NCBI RefSeq assembly: GCF_020595055.1
Contig: NZ_JAJDOO010000036.1
Coordinates: 1 to 45,013 of the forward strand
Origin: Desulfosporosinus shakirovi
GTDB lineage: Bacteria; Bacillota; Desulfitobacteriia; Desulfitobacteriales; Desulfitobacteriaceae
Direction: 5' to 3'
DNA: 45,013 nucleotides
In this document: positions 15,868 through 23,775 of the stretch, piece by piece
Numbering within the stretch: the stretch's first letter is position 1
Layout: each line of letters opens with the position of its first letter
Notes under the pieces: generated by a model
The model's input: the letters and a program-made list of their open reading frames with translations, nothing else
Database searches by the model: none
Told to the model about the DNA's origin: nothing
Translations under genes and position numbers: made by a program

Positions 15868-16739
15868 TCATATCACAATATAACCGTTTAGTGTGAAATT
15901 GAACCGGAAGGTTGCAAAACTTGAGGTTGGTGTTTTTTGTAGTTTAGCATTTTGACTTTGGACAAAGTTGTATTCTGTAAAGTACGTATAGCCATTGGCA
16001 ACATCTTCAATGAAAAGGACGTGACCATAACCCTGTGACCCGCCGCTAAATGAAGCAATAGAGTTTTTTGCTGGATCTAAAGAAGCGGCTCGTTTTGAAA
16101 CATTTGATGTGTTAATATTTGAATACCATTCAAATCCATTTGCACTTCCATTAAACGAGAGACTCTTTCTGGTTTTCTCCTTTGCTCTTCCCCAGCAATA
16201 CCAAGTGCATTGATATTGGTTGAATTTTCCGTTGCAGTTTGTTGTTCCATAACAACTGCTATCATTTAAATTTGCAAGAATATTGCCTAAGCTATCATCC
16301 AATGAGCTTCCGTCGCCACTAAGATTGTTTTAATATACGCTCTCTTCTTTTGGCCACCGGAGATGTCACATTGAATGAAAGTGTAATTTCCTGCCGTTTC
16401 ATTATAGGCGGTTACTTGCTCTGTGCCCACAGAACCAGCCACTGGGTAACCCGGTCCAGGACCTGCGTAAGTGGTTGCAGGGCTTGATGTTTCGGTAGTA
16501 CCCGAAAGACCTCTGGAGGTGACACTTCCACTAATACTGGATAAGGGCGAGGTGGGGATATACATCCTTTTCTTAGTGGTTGTAGTACCCACAAAGTACT
16601 CAATATAATACCAGCTGCCTTCCTGCCACACGATGGTCACTGTCTCGTTGGGGCCTACGGAGCTGCTCTCAGATGGGTACAAGCTGCTACTCGGCCCATA
16701 ATAGACCGAAGTTTGGTTAACTGCCTTACCTGTTGCCAT
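15868..16739 (-). pseudogene. SH3-repeat CHAP-domain peptidoglycan hydrolase, frameshifted
   Basis: The first frame (16739 to 16287) encodes MATGKAVNQTSVYYGPSSS and two SH3-like repeats (VGPNETVTIVWQEGSWYYIEY; AGPGPGYPVAGSVG). It leaves frame near 16310-16330 in an A-rich stretch. The second frame (from about 16320 to 15868) encodes a CHAP domain with catalytic Cys in NQYQCTWYCWGRA, His in QGYGHVLFIEDV and a polar residue in FTEYN. One small indel would restore a single protein of about 290 residues. There is no signal peptide. AGGAGG precedes the ATG by 8 nt, just downstream of a recombined piece of sigma gene. It could be an amidase or endopeptidase for cell-wall turnover. Confidence 0.75.
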
Positions 16740-16756
16740 GTTCGTGACCTCCTTTA

Positions 16757-16823
16757 CTTGTGCCGCGGATGCAATCAAGCCTAATTTTATTTAGAAGCTC
16801 AATGAAATCAAAAAGAAGATCGT
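16757..16823 (-). pseudogene. 67-bp fragment of a TcdR-like sigma gene
   Basis: This stretch matches 22272-22338 in the sigma gene at 21911 with only a few differences and encodes LLFDFIELLNKIRLDCIRGTS. It has been joined directly upstream of the CHAP gene ribosome binding site. No promoter or rest of the sigma gene is present. The 16824-16940 part of the gap holds nothing recognisable. Confidence 0.8.
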
Positions 16824-16958
16824 AACTGCACCACTCACCGCCCCGTGCTCTATAGTGTATCTGCTTATCCAAATACATTGAGCCTACATAGAAGCGGTGA
16901 GGGAACACTTTCAATAAATTTTTGTGCCTTGAGCACAGCGAAATGAATGGAACTTGTC

Positions 16959-17624
16959 ATGAAAAAAATATTATCGTTATTCTTGATGATGGTATTTACC
17001 CTAACACTTCTTACTGCCTGCAGCAAAACTCAAAATACACTAAATACCACTGGGGAAACGCCCTTATCATCCTCAGATGCGTCAGCACCAGTGCAGTCTA
17101 CAGAAAACGCAACGCATGAACAGAAAATTCTGAACTATATTATTGTCCAGAGAGGGCGGGATGGTGTGCGTGTAGTCCTTCAAAATGATTCTTCTGATAA
17201 ACTAAAAACATTTGGACATTATGGAATTGTATCCGATGTTGAAAATCTGCTGTGGATAGCATCCCGTGGTGGTGGAGGTTTAGATAGCGAAACAGAGGAA
17301 AAAAAGGTTACGGAGCTTCCCGTCATTCAGGAAAGCAATAAAACTACTGGCATAAATAGAGATATTTGGTTTGAGGACACGGGTGGCAATAAGGATGTTT
17401 GGATCAGGCTTAATTATGAACCCTTTACACCTGACCAAGGAATGAATGGCTGGGAACATAAGGATCTGATAGTTTATATAGATCCTAACAATCATGACAA
17501 CGGTTTTTTGGGGATTCAGGATGCTCAAGACCAAAACGTATGGAGGATCATTCTTCTGCCTAGCTATGGGCCTTGGATTGAAAAGGAAATCGATATGCTT
17601 TTGCGTTTGACAATAGCAATGTAA
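16959..17624 (+). CDS. Putative lipoprotein of unknown function
   Basis: The protein has 221 residues when started at the second ATG (MKKILSLFLMMVFTLTLLTACSKT), which gives a normal lipoprotein signal with Cys at about 21. An upstream ATG at 16947 is also open; neither has a strong ribosome binding site. The mature part has a low-complexity serine/threonine linker, then a globular domain (IVQRGRDGVRVVLQNDSSDKLKTFGHYGIV ... WIRLNYEPFTPDQGMNGWEHKDLIVYIDP). I do not recognise the family. It converges on the ABC transporter operon across a strong terminator. Confidence 0.65.
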   Translation: MKKILSLFLMMVFTLTLLTACSKTQNTLNTTGETPLSSSDASAPVQSTENATHEQKILNYIIVQRGRDGVRVVLQNDSSDKLKTFGHYGIVSDVENLLWIASRGGGGLDSETEEKKVTELPVIQESNKTTGINRDIWFEDTGGNKDVWIRLNYEPFTPDQGMNGWEHKDLIVYIDPNNHDNGFLGIQDAQDQNVWRIILLPSYGPWIEKEIDMLLRLTIAM

Positions 17625-17633
17625 CAATAATAA

Positions 17634-17671
17634 TTTTAAAGGCCGGACGGGTTCCCGTCCGGCCTTTAAAA
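17634..17671. terminator. Bidirectional intrinsic terminator
   Basis: Perfect 18-bp arms (17634-17651 and 17654-17671, core GGCCGGACGGG) with a two-base loop, flanked by T/A runs on both sides. It separates the plus-strand lipoprotein gene from the minus-strand ABC ATPase gene. Confidence 0.9.
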
Positions 17672-17738
17672 TTAGCAAAAATCACTTAGATTACATAATG
17701 TGTTCATCCATGATATACAAATAGGAATTCAAAAAACA

Positions 17739-18383
17739 TTATCGAATGAATGTCAATACCCCTGCATCCATCTCACATACCGTATCACACAATTTTGCAA
17801 TATCCTCAGAACTATGCGAAGCGATTAGTATGGTTTTCCCTTCCGCTTTAAGATTCAGTATTAGTTGCCGAATATCTTCTACTCCATGCTTATCCAAACC
17901 GTTCATTGGTTCATCTAATATAAGGATCGAAGGGTCTTCCATGATCGCTTGGGCGATTCCTAGTCGTTGCCGCATCCCGAGTGAATACTTGCTAACCCAC
18001 TTTTTACTGTCAGGATCTAGGCCTACTCGTTTCATTGTTTCATTAATTCTTGTGTCATCAACTTTCCTGCGGATTAGCGATAGGAGCTTAAGATTTCTGA
18101 AGCCGCTGTAATGGGGCAGGAACCCGGGAGCTTCGATGATGATGCCAATATCTTGGGGCACGTCAATTTCTTTACCGATTTGTTTGCCTTCCACATAAAT
18201 TTGACCCGAGGTAAGAGGCATAAAGCCGCAAACGCATTTAAACAGAACGGTTTTACCCGAACCATTGCGTCCGATGATGCCGTGAATTTTCCCTGCTTCA
18301 AAGGAAATAGATACATTGTCAAGCGCTGTGTCATTTTTAAATTTCTTCGTCACGTCTTTAATAACCAGTATATTTTCAGCCAT
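17739..18383 (-). CDS. ABC transporter ATP-binding protein
   Basis: A 214-residue ATPase with Walker A (GIIGRNGSGKTVLFK), Q-loop region, signature YSLGMRQRLG, Walker B (ILILDEPMNGLD) and the switch His (ASHSSED). It is short, as in CcmA/BcrA-type ATPases that pair with ABC-2 permeases. It is the last gene of a four-gene minus-strand operon (lipoprotein, two permeases, ATPase), 15 nt after the second permease. Homologous systems often give immunity to, or export, peptides; the substrate here is unknown. Confidence 0.92.
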   Translation of the reverse strand: MAENILVIKDVTKKFKNDTALDNVSISFEAGKIHGIIGRNGSGKTVLFKCVCGFMPLTSGQIYVEGKQIGKEIDVPQDIGIIIEAPGFLPHYSGFRNLKLLSLIRRKVDDTRINETMKRVGLDPDSKKWVSKYSLGMRQRLGIAQAIMEDPSILILDEPMNGLDKHGVEDIRQLILNLKAEGKTILIASHSSEDIAKLCDTVCEMDAGVLTFIR

Positions 18384-18398
18384 TTTTCACTACTCCTT

Positions 18399-19253
18399 TT
18401 AAACTGGCGGCAATACATTAATATCCTTTTTACGGATGAACATATTCGCCAGTAAGATTAGAATAAGGTTTAGCCCGATTAAAACACTGACCGCATAAGT
18501 GATGGATGGTAAAGCTGTAGTATGAGTGGTATCAAGAATACCCAAACTTGCCCAAGATACCGGTGATAGCCTAAATAATAAAAAGCTGTTTACATCAAAG
18601 CAAAAGTACGGTAAAAAAGCCAGGGCGGAAGAGACAATAACTCCTATTTCCCTCGTGAAACGCATATTAAGCACAAAGATGAGCAACCCCAAAAATGTGC
18701 CGATCAGCCAATTTAGAAGGAAGCTCCAGGCCATAGCCGCAATTGGCGTATAGTTAAGCTGTAGCTGATAACTGACGGGCAAAATGATTTTAAATTGATT
18801 TCCCGCATTGGTTAGCGCCAAGGTTCCCCAAATCTTTCCCCATTCAAAAGAAAAGGTCAAATTGGGAAGCAGCATCAAAACGGAAACAAAAACGATAAAG
18901 AGGAAATAGAGTGCTGAAGCCAGCATTATATAGCTTATTTGACCCAACAGCCAATTTGTTTTACCAGAGCGGATGATAACATAAGGCTGATGGGCATCGA
19001 TAAAAGGCGCATCACAAAACAGCAGGACAATCCCCAGCATAAGCATAAAGAGCAACATAGCATCAAGTGTGAGATAGGGAAAAACCCATGGGGTAGCCGG
19101 TACTTGAACAGCCATAGAAAATTTGGTGATCGGAGGGATATAATCACACAAAAACCCGATAATAAGCAATCCAAGTACATAAAGCCGGGGGTTAGCGGAC
19201 CATTTACGTAAGTTCTGGATGCAACAAGTGATTATTTTGCTAACGTTACCCAT
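18399..19253 (-). CDS. ABC-2-like permease, second subunit
   Basis: The 284-residue protein has six or seven hydrophobic segments and no recognised soluble domain. It lies between the first permease (overlap 8 nt) and the ATPase, so it is a membrane subunit of that transporter. Sequence features such as an N-terminal cytoplasmic arm (IITCCIQNLRKWSANPRLY) before the first helix are common in bacteriocin-immunity-type ABC-2 permeases. No sharper assignment is possible. Confidence 0.75.
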   Translation of the reverse strand: MGNVSKIITCCIQNLRKWSANPRLYVLGLLIIGFLCDYIPPITKFSMAVQVPATPWVFPYLTLDAMLLFMLMLGIVLLFCDAPFIDAHQPYVIIRSGKTNWLLGQISYIMLASALYFLFIVFVSVLMLLPNLTFSFEWGKIWGTLALTNAGNQFKIILPVSYQLQLNYTPIAAMAWSFLLNWLIGTFLGLLIFVLNMRFTREIGVIVSSALAFLPYFCFDVNSFLLFRLSPVSWASLGILDTTHTTALPSITYAVSVLIGLNLILILLANMFIRKKDINVLPPV

Positions 19254-20043
19254 GCTCCAGCCTCCTTTTTATTTGTCGCACAATCAGAATTCCCATCAGA
19301 ACGCACAATAAGCTGCAGATGAAAATGGAATACAGAAGAGATAAATATGGTCTGCCTGGATAAAATGTTCCAAACAAAGCCTTATGAAACCATAATGTCG
19401 AGAGTCCCATTAGCTGAGGTATTCTGATAAAGAAATAGAAAAAGAGTACAGGCGAAGCCATTGTAACGAACACATTGGGAAGGTAAGTAGAAATACATAA
19501 AGCCAAAACAGCAAAGAAGGCAGACGCAAAGAAAACAATGACAATCTGAGCAGCAAAATAAACAATATAATTCCCGTCTGAAAGCAGACTGCCATATATC
19601 GGGGCTGAAACAGCATTTGCAAACATATGGCTTTCACTGTCGACCAACGGTAATTTCATATGCAGTATAAGCATGAAAAGAATCTCACCAATAGCCACCG
19701 CACTGCCACCGGCAAAAGCACAGGTGAATACTTTAGAAATGCTATAACTATTAATATTTGTCCTGATGACGGATGAGCGGATAAACTGGTTGCTCCAATC
19801 CGTACAAAAACTTGTCGAATAAGGCAGAGTGGCAAAAATTACTGAAAGCAAGGAAAATCCTTGCATTCCGGCAACCCTGAAAAGATATAACACATCTAGT
19901 TTTTCGCCGTGCGCTAAAGAACTGACTTCTGTACTGATGCTGGAGAACAGGGCTGCACACATACCCACGGCTGCCAGTAAGAGACTGACGGAAAAAAAGG
20001 CCCGGCAGAAGTCTATTCTAATATTGCCAAACAGTTTCTTCAA
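19246..20043 (-). CDS. ABC-2-like permease, first subunit
   Basis: A 265-residue membrane protein with six predicted helices, starting MKKLFGNIRIDFCRAFFSVSLLLAAVGM. It overlaps the upstream lipoprotein gene by 4 nt (ATGA) and the second permease gene by 8 nt, which implies tight coupling. The two permeases are weakly alike in length and layout and probably form a heterodimer with the ATPase at 17739. Confidence 0.75.
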   Translation of the reverse strand: MKKLFGNIRIDFCRAFFSVSLLLAAVGMCAALFSSISTEVSSLAHGEKLDVLYLFRVAGMQGFSLLSVIFATLPYSTSFCTDWSNQFIRSSVIRTNINSYSISKVFTCAFAGGSAVAIGEILFMLILHMKLPLVDSESHMFANAVSAPIYGSLLSDGNYIVYFAAQIVIVFFASAFFAVLALCISTYLPNVFVTMASPVLFFYFFIRIPQLMGLSTLWFHKALFGTFYPGRPYLSLLYSIFICSLLCVLMGILIVRQIKRRLEHG

Positions 20044-21155
20044 AGAATTTCACCTCCAGTATTTGCGTCAATAATGACAGTGTTAGGAACTGTTTGATGT
20101 GTACCATCTCCGTATGTAATTCCTTCTCCCAGTTCAAAACACCAGGCGGGTACCATTCGAAATTCATCTCTTGACTGACTAATGAGCGTTGGCACATAAT
20201 AAAGCTCAATGTCGGTAATGGTAGTTGGATCGGTTAGGATAACATTGCTGTATTTACGCTTAACCGCAGCCAGTGCTTCTTCAACGCTGATAATCTTCAT
20301 GTCTTTCTGATCAATAGAAGTTTTTTGATAGGGAAAATTAATTGAAAGATACTCTAATCCATCTTTGGAATAACAGGCATAGATATAGTCACTTGACACC
20401 AATGTATTATTTTCAACATGTCCGTGACTTTTTGGATAAACAGGGACATAATCTAAGCTGCTGCGGAAAATCATAAAATAACAATTATCTTCCTCACTCC
20501 AACGATCTTTAAGCGTGATACTGCCGTCTCTGGGATCGGTCAATTCGCCGTTCGCTTTTTTTATTTTTTCCTGAGCTTGCATCGTTTGGTAATCCAATGA
20601 GTACGTTTCCACTTTGTCATCCAAAGAAATGCCCAGGGAAGTAAGAGCTATTTTTACTTCCTCAACTGCCTTTTGATATGGCATAAAAGACAGATCCTGA
20701 TTTCGCTTGAATTTGTCGGCGTTATAATACAGTTCATTGGGAAGAAAGCAGAATACAGGTTTAATATATGTGAATTTTTTTGTATGGAAATTCAAATTAT
20801 TGGTACCATTAAATAATTCTTTTCCGTCAACCGTCTGAATGAATCCGTGATTATTTTGTGTGATGTTACTGTTGGAAATAAGTTGAGTTTTCAGAGCCTG
20901 CACCTGTTGAGTATTCATTTTAAGCGGATTAACGAGGAGTGTATTAAGTTTTTCAACATTAGAGGGTGCGCTCACTTCGGCGTTTATACTTAAATTAGTG
21001 TCCAAGGTTCTTTGGATGTGCTGCGCGGAGTCGTTCCCGGAAGTTGCCGCAATAGAGCTTTGTGCGGAATTGTCAGTATTCTGATGTTGGCAGGCCGTAC
21101 ACACCAGTAGTAAAAATATAATAGCAAGCCATAAAAATGATCTTGTTCTTAGCAT
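20040..21155 (-). CDS. Lipoprotein with PepSY-like C-terminal domain, ABC operon accessory
   Basis: The 371-residue protein has a lipoprotein signal ending LLLVCTACQHQ (Cys at 22), a polar linker, and a long extracytoplasmic region. The C-terminal part (SVEEALAAVKRKYSNVIL, then VPAWCFELGE, then NTVIIDANTGGEIL) has the alternation of PepSY/YycI-type regulatory domains. It is the first gene of the operon and overlaps the permease gene. A role as surface sensor or substrate-binding partner of the ABC transporter is likely by position only. Confidence 0.7.
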   Translation of the reverse strand: MLRTRSFLWLAIIFLLLVCTACQHQNTDNSAQSSIAATSGNDSAQHIQRTLDTNLSINAEVSAPSNVEKLNTLLVNPLKMNTQQVQALKTQLISNSNITQNNHGFIQTVDGKELFNGTNNLNFHTKKFTYIKPVFCFLPNELYYNADKFKRNQDLSFMPYQKAVEEVKIALTSLGISLDDKVETYSLDYQTMQAQEKIKKANGELTDPRDGSITLKDRWSEEDNCYFMIFRSSLDYVPVYPKSHGHVENNTLVSSDYIYACYSKDGLEYLSINFPYQKTSIDQKDMKIISVEEALAAVKRKYSNVILTDPTTITDIELYYVPTLISQSRDEFRMVPAWCFELGEGITYGDGTHQTVPNTVIIDANTGGEIL

Positions 21156-21236
21156 CTTTTAATAATCCCCTTTTTCGTCAAATCACCAGCAGCGAGTATG
21201 CCGGTGATTTGTATTAGTATCGTTTCGTTTTGATTA

Positions 21237-21674
21237 TCACGGATACCATGTCCCATGGACATTAACCGTTTGGCTGTAGTTACTAGCATCTGCGTTGGCA
21301 TATAAGTAGAAGTTTCCTGGTACTCCTAAATTATTGATGTACCACAAGGCAGGAATAGATTCTGTCGGAGATTCAATATCATACAAATTAGTAGCTGATA
21401 CGCCATCGCTGGTTCTTACTCGGAAGTGAATTATATCACCTGTGGCCATATACCCACCTTGAGCATATACTTCTGCGGCTGTAGTATCATTTTTCGGAGC
21501 GAGATCGCTCTTCGAAGATGCAGCGCCTCTTTTAAGAGCAAAAGTGAAGGTAGCTGGTGCTGATCGAGGTGTTATTGTGGAACTTGTCTTTTCAGACGCA
21601 TAGGCTATTGTTGGCCCAGCCAAAGACAACAATAAAGCTAATGCGCAGAAACAACTTAGAATTTTTTTTCTCAT
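21237..21674 (-). CDS. Small exported protein of unknown function
   Basis: The 145-residue protein starts MRKKILSCFCALALLLSLAGPTIAYASE, a clear Sec signal peptide with an AYA-SE cleavage site. The mature 118 residues are beta-rich (ATFTFALKRGA ... TGDIIHFRVRTSDGV ... NFYLYANADASNYSQTVNVHGTWY) and carry no known motif. AGGAG precedes the chosen ATG; an upstream start at 21731 lacks one. A copy of the GTTGCAAAA-N12-TGTCT promoter motif lies about 170 nt upstream, leaving an unusually long leader. The TcdR-like sigma gene lies just upstream on the same strand. Confidence 0.7.
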   Translation of the reverse strand: MRKKILSCFCALALLLSLAGPTIAYASEKTSSTITPRSAPATFTFALKRGAASSKSDLAPKNDTTAAEVYAQGGYMATGDIIHFRVRTSDGVSATNLYDIESPTESIPALWYINNLGVPGNFYLYANADASNYSQTVNVHGTWYP

Positions 21675-21842
21675 GATAACTCCTCCTTTTAATATTAAAC
21701 AATCCGTATGCCAGTAACTCGCATAGAACACACGGATAGTTTTCGAATAATAGATGATTCATAGAATCAAAATGGAACAGTCTAAATAGTTTTGATATGC
21801 AATATTTCGCTTTTTTTCTTTTAAATGTTTTCTTATCTATAT

Positions 21843-21868
21843 AGACAATTTGAAAAAACTTTTGCAAC
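21843..21868 (-). promoter_or_regulatory. GTTGCAAAA-N12-TGTCT promoter motif, copy 1
   Basis: On the minus strand GTTGCAAAA, 12 nt, then TGTCT and TATAGAT. The same bipartite element with identical spacing occurs at 23497, 25046, 28515 and 32221. Layout fits -35 and -10 boxes of an ECF sigma factor. It directs transcription toward the exported protein gene at 21674. Confidence 0.65.
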
Positions 21869-21910
21869 ATTTATTTTTGAGGAATTTTTTATTCAAGTCT
21901 TTTTTTAAGA

Positions 21911-22459
21911 TCAATGCTTGTCCGAAGCTTGTTCAAACCATTTTTCTAATCTTTTCAAAGCTCTCTTTTTTGTCTGGTTGACTGCTTGTCTGCTAATTCT
22001 ATAAATAAATGTTGTTTCGGTTACTGTATAGCCCAAAAGATAGATCATTTTGACAATTGATAATTCCGATTCAGTCAGTACAGATTCAATACCTGTCAAT
22101 TCGACTTTGAAATATGGGTCAGAGGTAGCCAATGCAGCTTCAACATAATAAAGTTCGCTGTCACTAAGGGCCGAATAAGGTACAAAATTATGAAGTTTTT
22201 TCAGCTCTATTAATCTTTTTATATAGCTGTTTCGGATAGATGTGCATATATATGAAACAATGATCCCTTCGCTTGTGCCACGGATGCAATCAAGCCTAAT
22301 TTTATTTAGAAGCTCAATGAGATCAGAAAGAAGGTCGTTATAGGCATCATCATAGAGCCTATAAGCATACTTTTGTAACAACGGATCGAATTTTTTTACG
22401 AGTGTTAAAGTTGCACCGTTATCACCTGTCTGTAATTGAACAATTAGGTCCTTAGTCAT
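21911..22459 (-). CDS. TcdR/UviA-like small sigma factor, copy 1
   Basis: The protein has 182 residues. The N-terminal half (FDPLLQKYAYRLYDDAYNDLLSDLIELLNKIRLD) resembles sigma region 2. The C-terminal half (LTESELSIVKMIYLLGYTVTETTFIYRISRQAVNQTKKRALKRLEKWF) is a region-4 helix-turn-helix with the SRQAVNQTK-RAL motif of the TcdR/BotR/UviA group. I chose the ATG at 22459, 8 nt after AAGGGTGG; an upstream GTG is open. A promoter TTTATA-N16-CTCTTT precedes it. Unlike copy 2 (34161) there is no holin gene downstream. Confidence 0.8.
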   Translation of the reverse strand: MTKDLIVQLQTGDNGATLTLVKKFDPLLQKYAYRLYDDAYNDLLSDLIELLNKIRLDCIRGTSEGIIVSYICTSIRNSYIKRLIELKKLHNFVPYSALSDSELYYVEAALATSDPYFKVELTGIESVLTESELSIVKMIYLLGYTVTETTFIYRISRQAVNQTKKRALKRLEKWFEQASDKH

Positions 22460-22483
22460 CAGGCATACCACCCTTCGATTGTC

Positions 22484-22511
22484 AAAGAGAGGAGCTGTCC
22501 AACTTTATAAA
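22484..22511 (-). promoter_or_regulatory. TcdR-type promoter of sigma copy 1
   Basis: On the minus strand TTTATA, 16 nt, CTCTTT, then GACAATCG. The element matches those before sigma copy 2 (34749) and the M14 peptidase gene (27604) in both boxes and spacing. It resembles the published TTTACA/CTCTTT-like promoters of clostridial toxin sigma factors. Its position suggests autoregulation. Confidence 0.7.
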
Positions 22512-22566
22512 CCTAAAAAATTAGTTTTTTTGCACCATTTTCACCTTCTCCAATAAAAACAAGAAT

Positions 22567-22603
22567 GGCAGGAAATTGCGTCAACTCGACCGCAATTCCT
22601 GCC
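22567..22603. terminator. Hairpin upstream of sigma copy 1
   Basis: GGCAGGAAATTGCG and CGCAATTCCTGCC pair with one bulge around a 10-nt loop. A diverged form lies in the same place upstream of sigma copy 2 (34831-34877, with a T5 run), so the duplicated unit includes this hairpin. It may insulate the sigma promoter from upstream transcription. Confidence 0.5.
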
Positions 22604-22763
22604 TTCTCACACCCTTGGAGTATTCTATTTGTACGTTATGGAACGCGATTTATTGACCGCAATAAGATATAGTTTTTAACTTGTTCCCTATTCTAAGATT
22701 CTCAAATCCAGAAAATGAAACAGAATTTCCTTTTTCAATCGGTACCAGTTGCCCCTTAGATAA

Positions 22764-22880
22764 AAAACCTGCCTCTATAAGGGCAGGTTTTAGACATATA
22801 GTCTCTGCTGCTTGTAAGCACCTTAGACCCTATGGCTTTGCGTCCCTGTCTTTTGGCAGGTTTGCCCTTAGCGTTGATAA
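22764..22880 (-). ncRNA. GEMM-like (cyclic di-GMP-I) riboswitch with terminator
   Basis: On the minus strand from about 22870 the order is AGGGCAAACC, a short stem (CCTG/CAGG), GGGACGCAAAGCC, ATA, GGGTCTAAGG and a small TGCT-TACA-AGCA hairpin. The 5' two thirds match the GEMM/c-di-GMP-I aptamer core well. The usual 3' strand (GGGTTGCC-like) is not evident, so the aptamer may be divergent. A strong terminator follows: AAAACCTGCC/GGCAGGTTTT (22764-22791) with a T6 tail. The next gene downstream is sigma copy 1. The remainder of 22604-23023 shows no gene. Confidence 0.55.
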
Positions 22881-23023
22881 TTTATTTAATTTATAAAAGG
22901 TCGGCGGATTGTTCTCCGGCATTAGCAAATACTCTTGCTGTTAATCCTTTTTGGCTCTCTACATTTTAAATAGTGTACCACGTGTAATTTATGGAGCTCA
23001 ACTCAACATCATTGAAAGCTAAT

Positions 23024-23458
23024 TCAATATGTTACCGTAACGGAATATAATGATTGAGTTTCCAACAGAGTGCCGGAAGTGTTATAAATTTTAGCGGTAG
23101 CACATACTCGATAGGCGCCTCTGACAACGTAGTAATCGCCCTCTACGTCGGCGATTGAAACCCCGGTCGCTGACGCAGTCCAAGTCTTGATTACGGTCCA
23201 GCCACCGCCGTTGGATTTTTGCAATTGGACAGTCAAATCTGTTCTGTACAAGTTATCGTAGCCTGCAGCAGCCCCAACACTGGTAGCTTTCCCTGATGAG
23301 TCGATAGATAGGCCCGGACTTAAAAAAGAAATGTAGGTGAATTGAGGGGTTACCTCTCCTTGTGTTCCTGCGCTTTTTGTCTCGTCAGCTGCGTAAACCG
23401 GAACGGCGGAGAAAAGGGCTATAAGGACAATAAGACTCATGCTAATAAATTTTTTCAT
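23024..23458 (-). CDS. DUF6147-like small exported protein
   Basis: A 144-residue protein with a signal peptide (MKKFISMSLIVLIALFSAVPVYAADE) and a beta-rich mature domain with repeated short strands (YISFLSPGLSIDSSGKATSVG, LTVQLQKSNGGGWTVIKTW, YRVCATAKIYNTSGTLLETQS, YSVTVTY). This matches my memory of the DUF6147 family, common among secreted clostridial proteins and of unknown function. I chose the third codon ATG, 10 nt after AAAGGAGG. An ECF-like promoter lies 40-65 nt upstream, and upstream of that is a remnant of an anti-sigma gene. Confidence 0.7.
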   Translation of the reverse strand: MKKFISMSLIVLIALFSAVPVYAADETKSAGTQGEVTPQFTYISFLSPGLSIDSSGKATSVGAAAGYDNLYRTDLTVQLQKSNGGGWTVIKTWTASATGVSIADVEGDYYVVRGAYRVCATAKIYNTSGTLLETQSLYSVTVTY

Positions 23459-23496
23459 AAACAAAAAACCTCCTTTAAATATCTTTCAATAACTAA

Positions 23497-23522
23497 AGAC
23501 AACAAAGAAGGTTTTTTGCAAC
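23497..23522 (-). promoter_or_regulatory. GTTGCAAAA-N12-TGTCT promoter motif, copy 2
   Basis: Minus-strand GTTGCAAAA, 12 nt, TGTCTTTAG, 39 nt before the exported protein start. The spacer (AACCTTCTTTGT) is identical to the copy at 32221, and both lie just after an anti-sigma gene or its remnant, so these two are paralogous. Confidence 0.7.
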
Positions 23523-23534
23523 AAGTTTTTTGAA

Positions 23535-23775
23535 TTTATATATTTCACTTCTTCGGCCATCTTCACCGTCGTGTCTTTACTTGGCTGTGCCGAATCAAAA
23601 ACATCCGATTATTCATTTTCCCAGATAATTGTAACTAGGGAGTTTGTCACTACAAGCGATCCCCGATACCTGTTATTGATACACCCTGTTTTCAAAGGGG
23701 TGTCTCTTGCAGAGCAGCTGCCTTCGCTTAATTCACATAAGTGATAAACCAGCCTTACCAAAATCCAGCTTTACT
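23535..23775 (-). pseudogene. Remnant of a DUF4367-type anti-sigma gene 3' end
   Basis: This stretch aligns along its length with 32258-32500, the 3' part of the anti-sigma gene at 32254 (shared landmarks CCCAGATAATTGTAACTAGGGAGTT-like core, TGCCTTCGCTTAATTC). It has several indels and no open frame. It shows that a second ECF/anti-sigma locus once stood directly upstream of the exported protein gene at 23024. Confidence 0.75.

Noticed and set aside
16287-16330. Programmed -1 frameshift in the CHAP gene
   Set aside because: The A-rich site is not a standard X-XXY-YYZ slippery heptamer in the right frame and no stimulatory structure is evident.
21592-21870. A 92-residue minus-strand open frame covering the leader of the exported protein
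   Set aside because: It begins in the promoter motif and overlaps the signal peptide in another frame; composition is not protein-like.
22681-22896. A 71-residue plus-strand open frame
   Set aside because: It covers the GEMM-like aptamer and terminator on the other strand and starts with TTG without a ribosome binding site.
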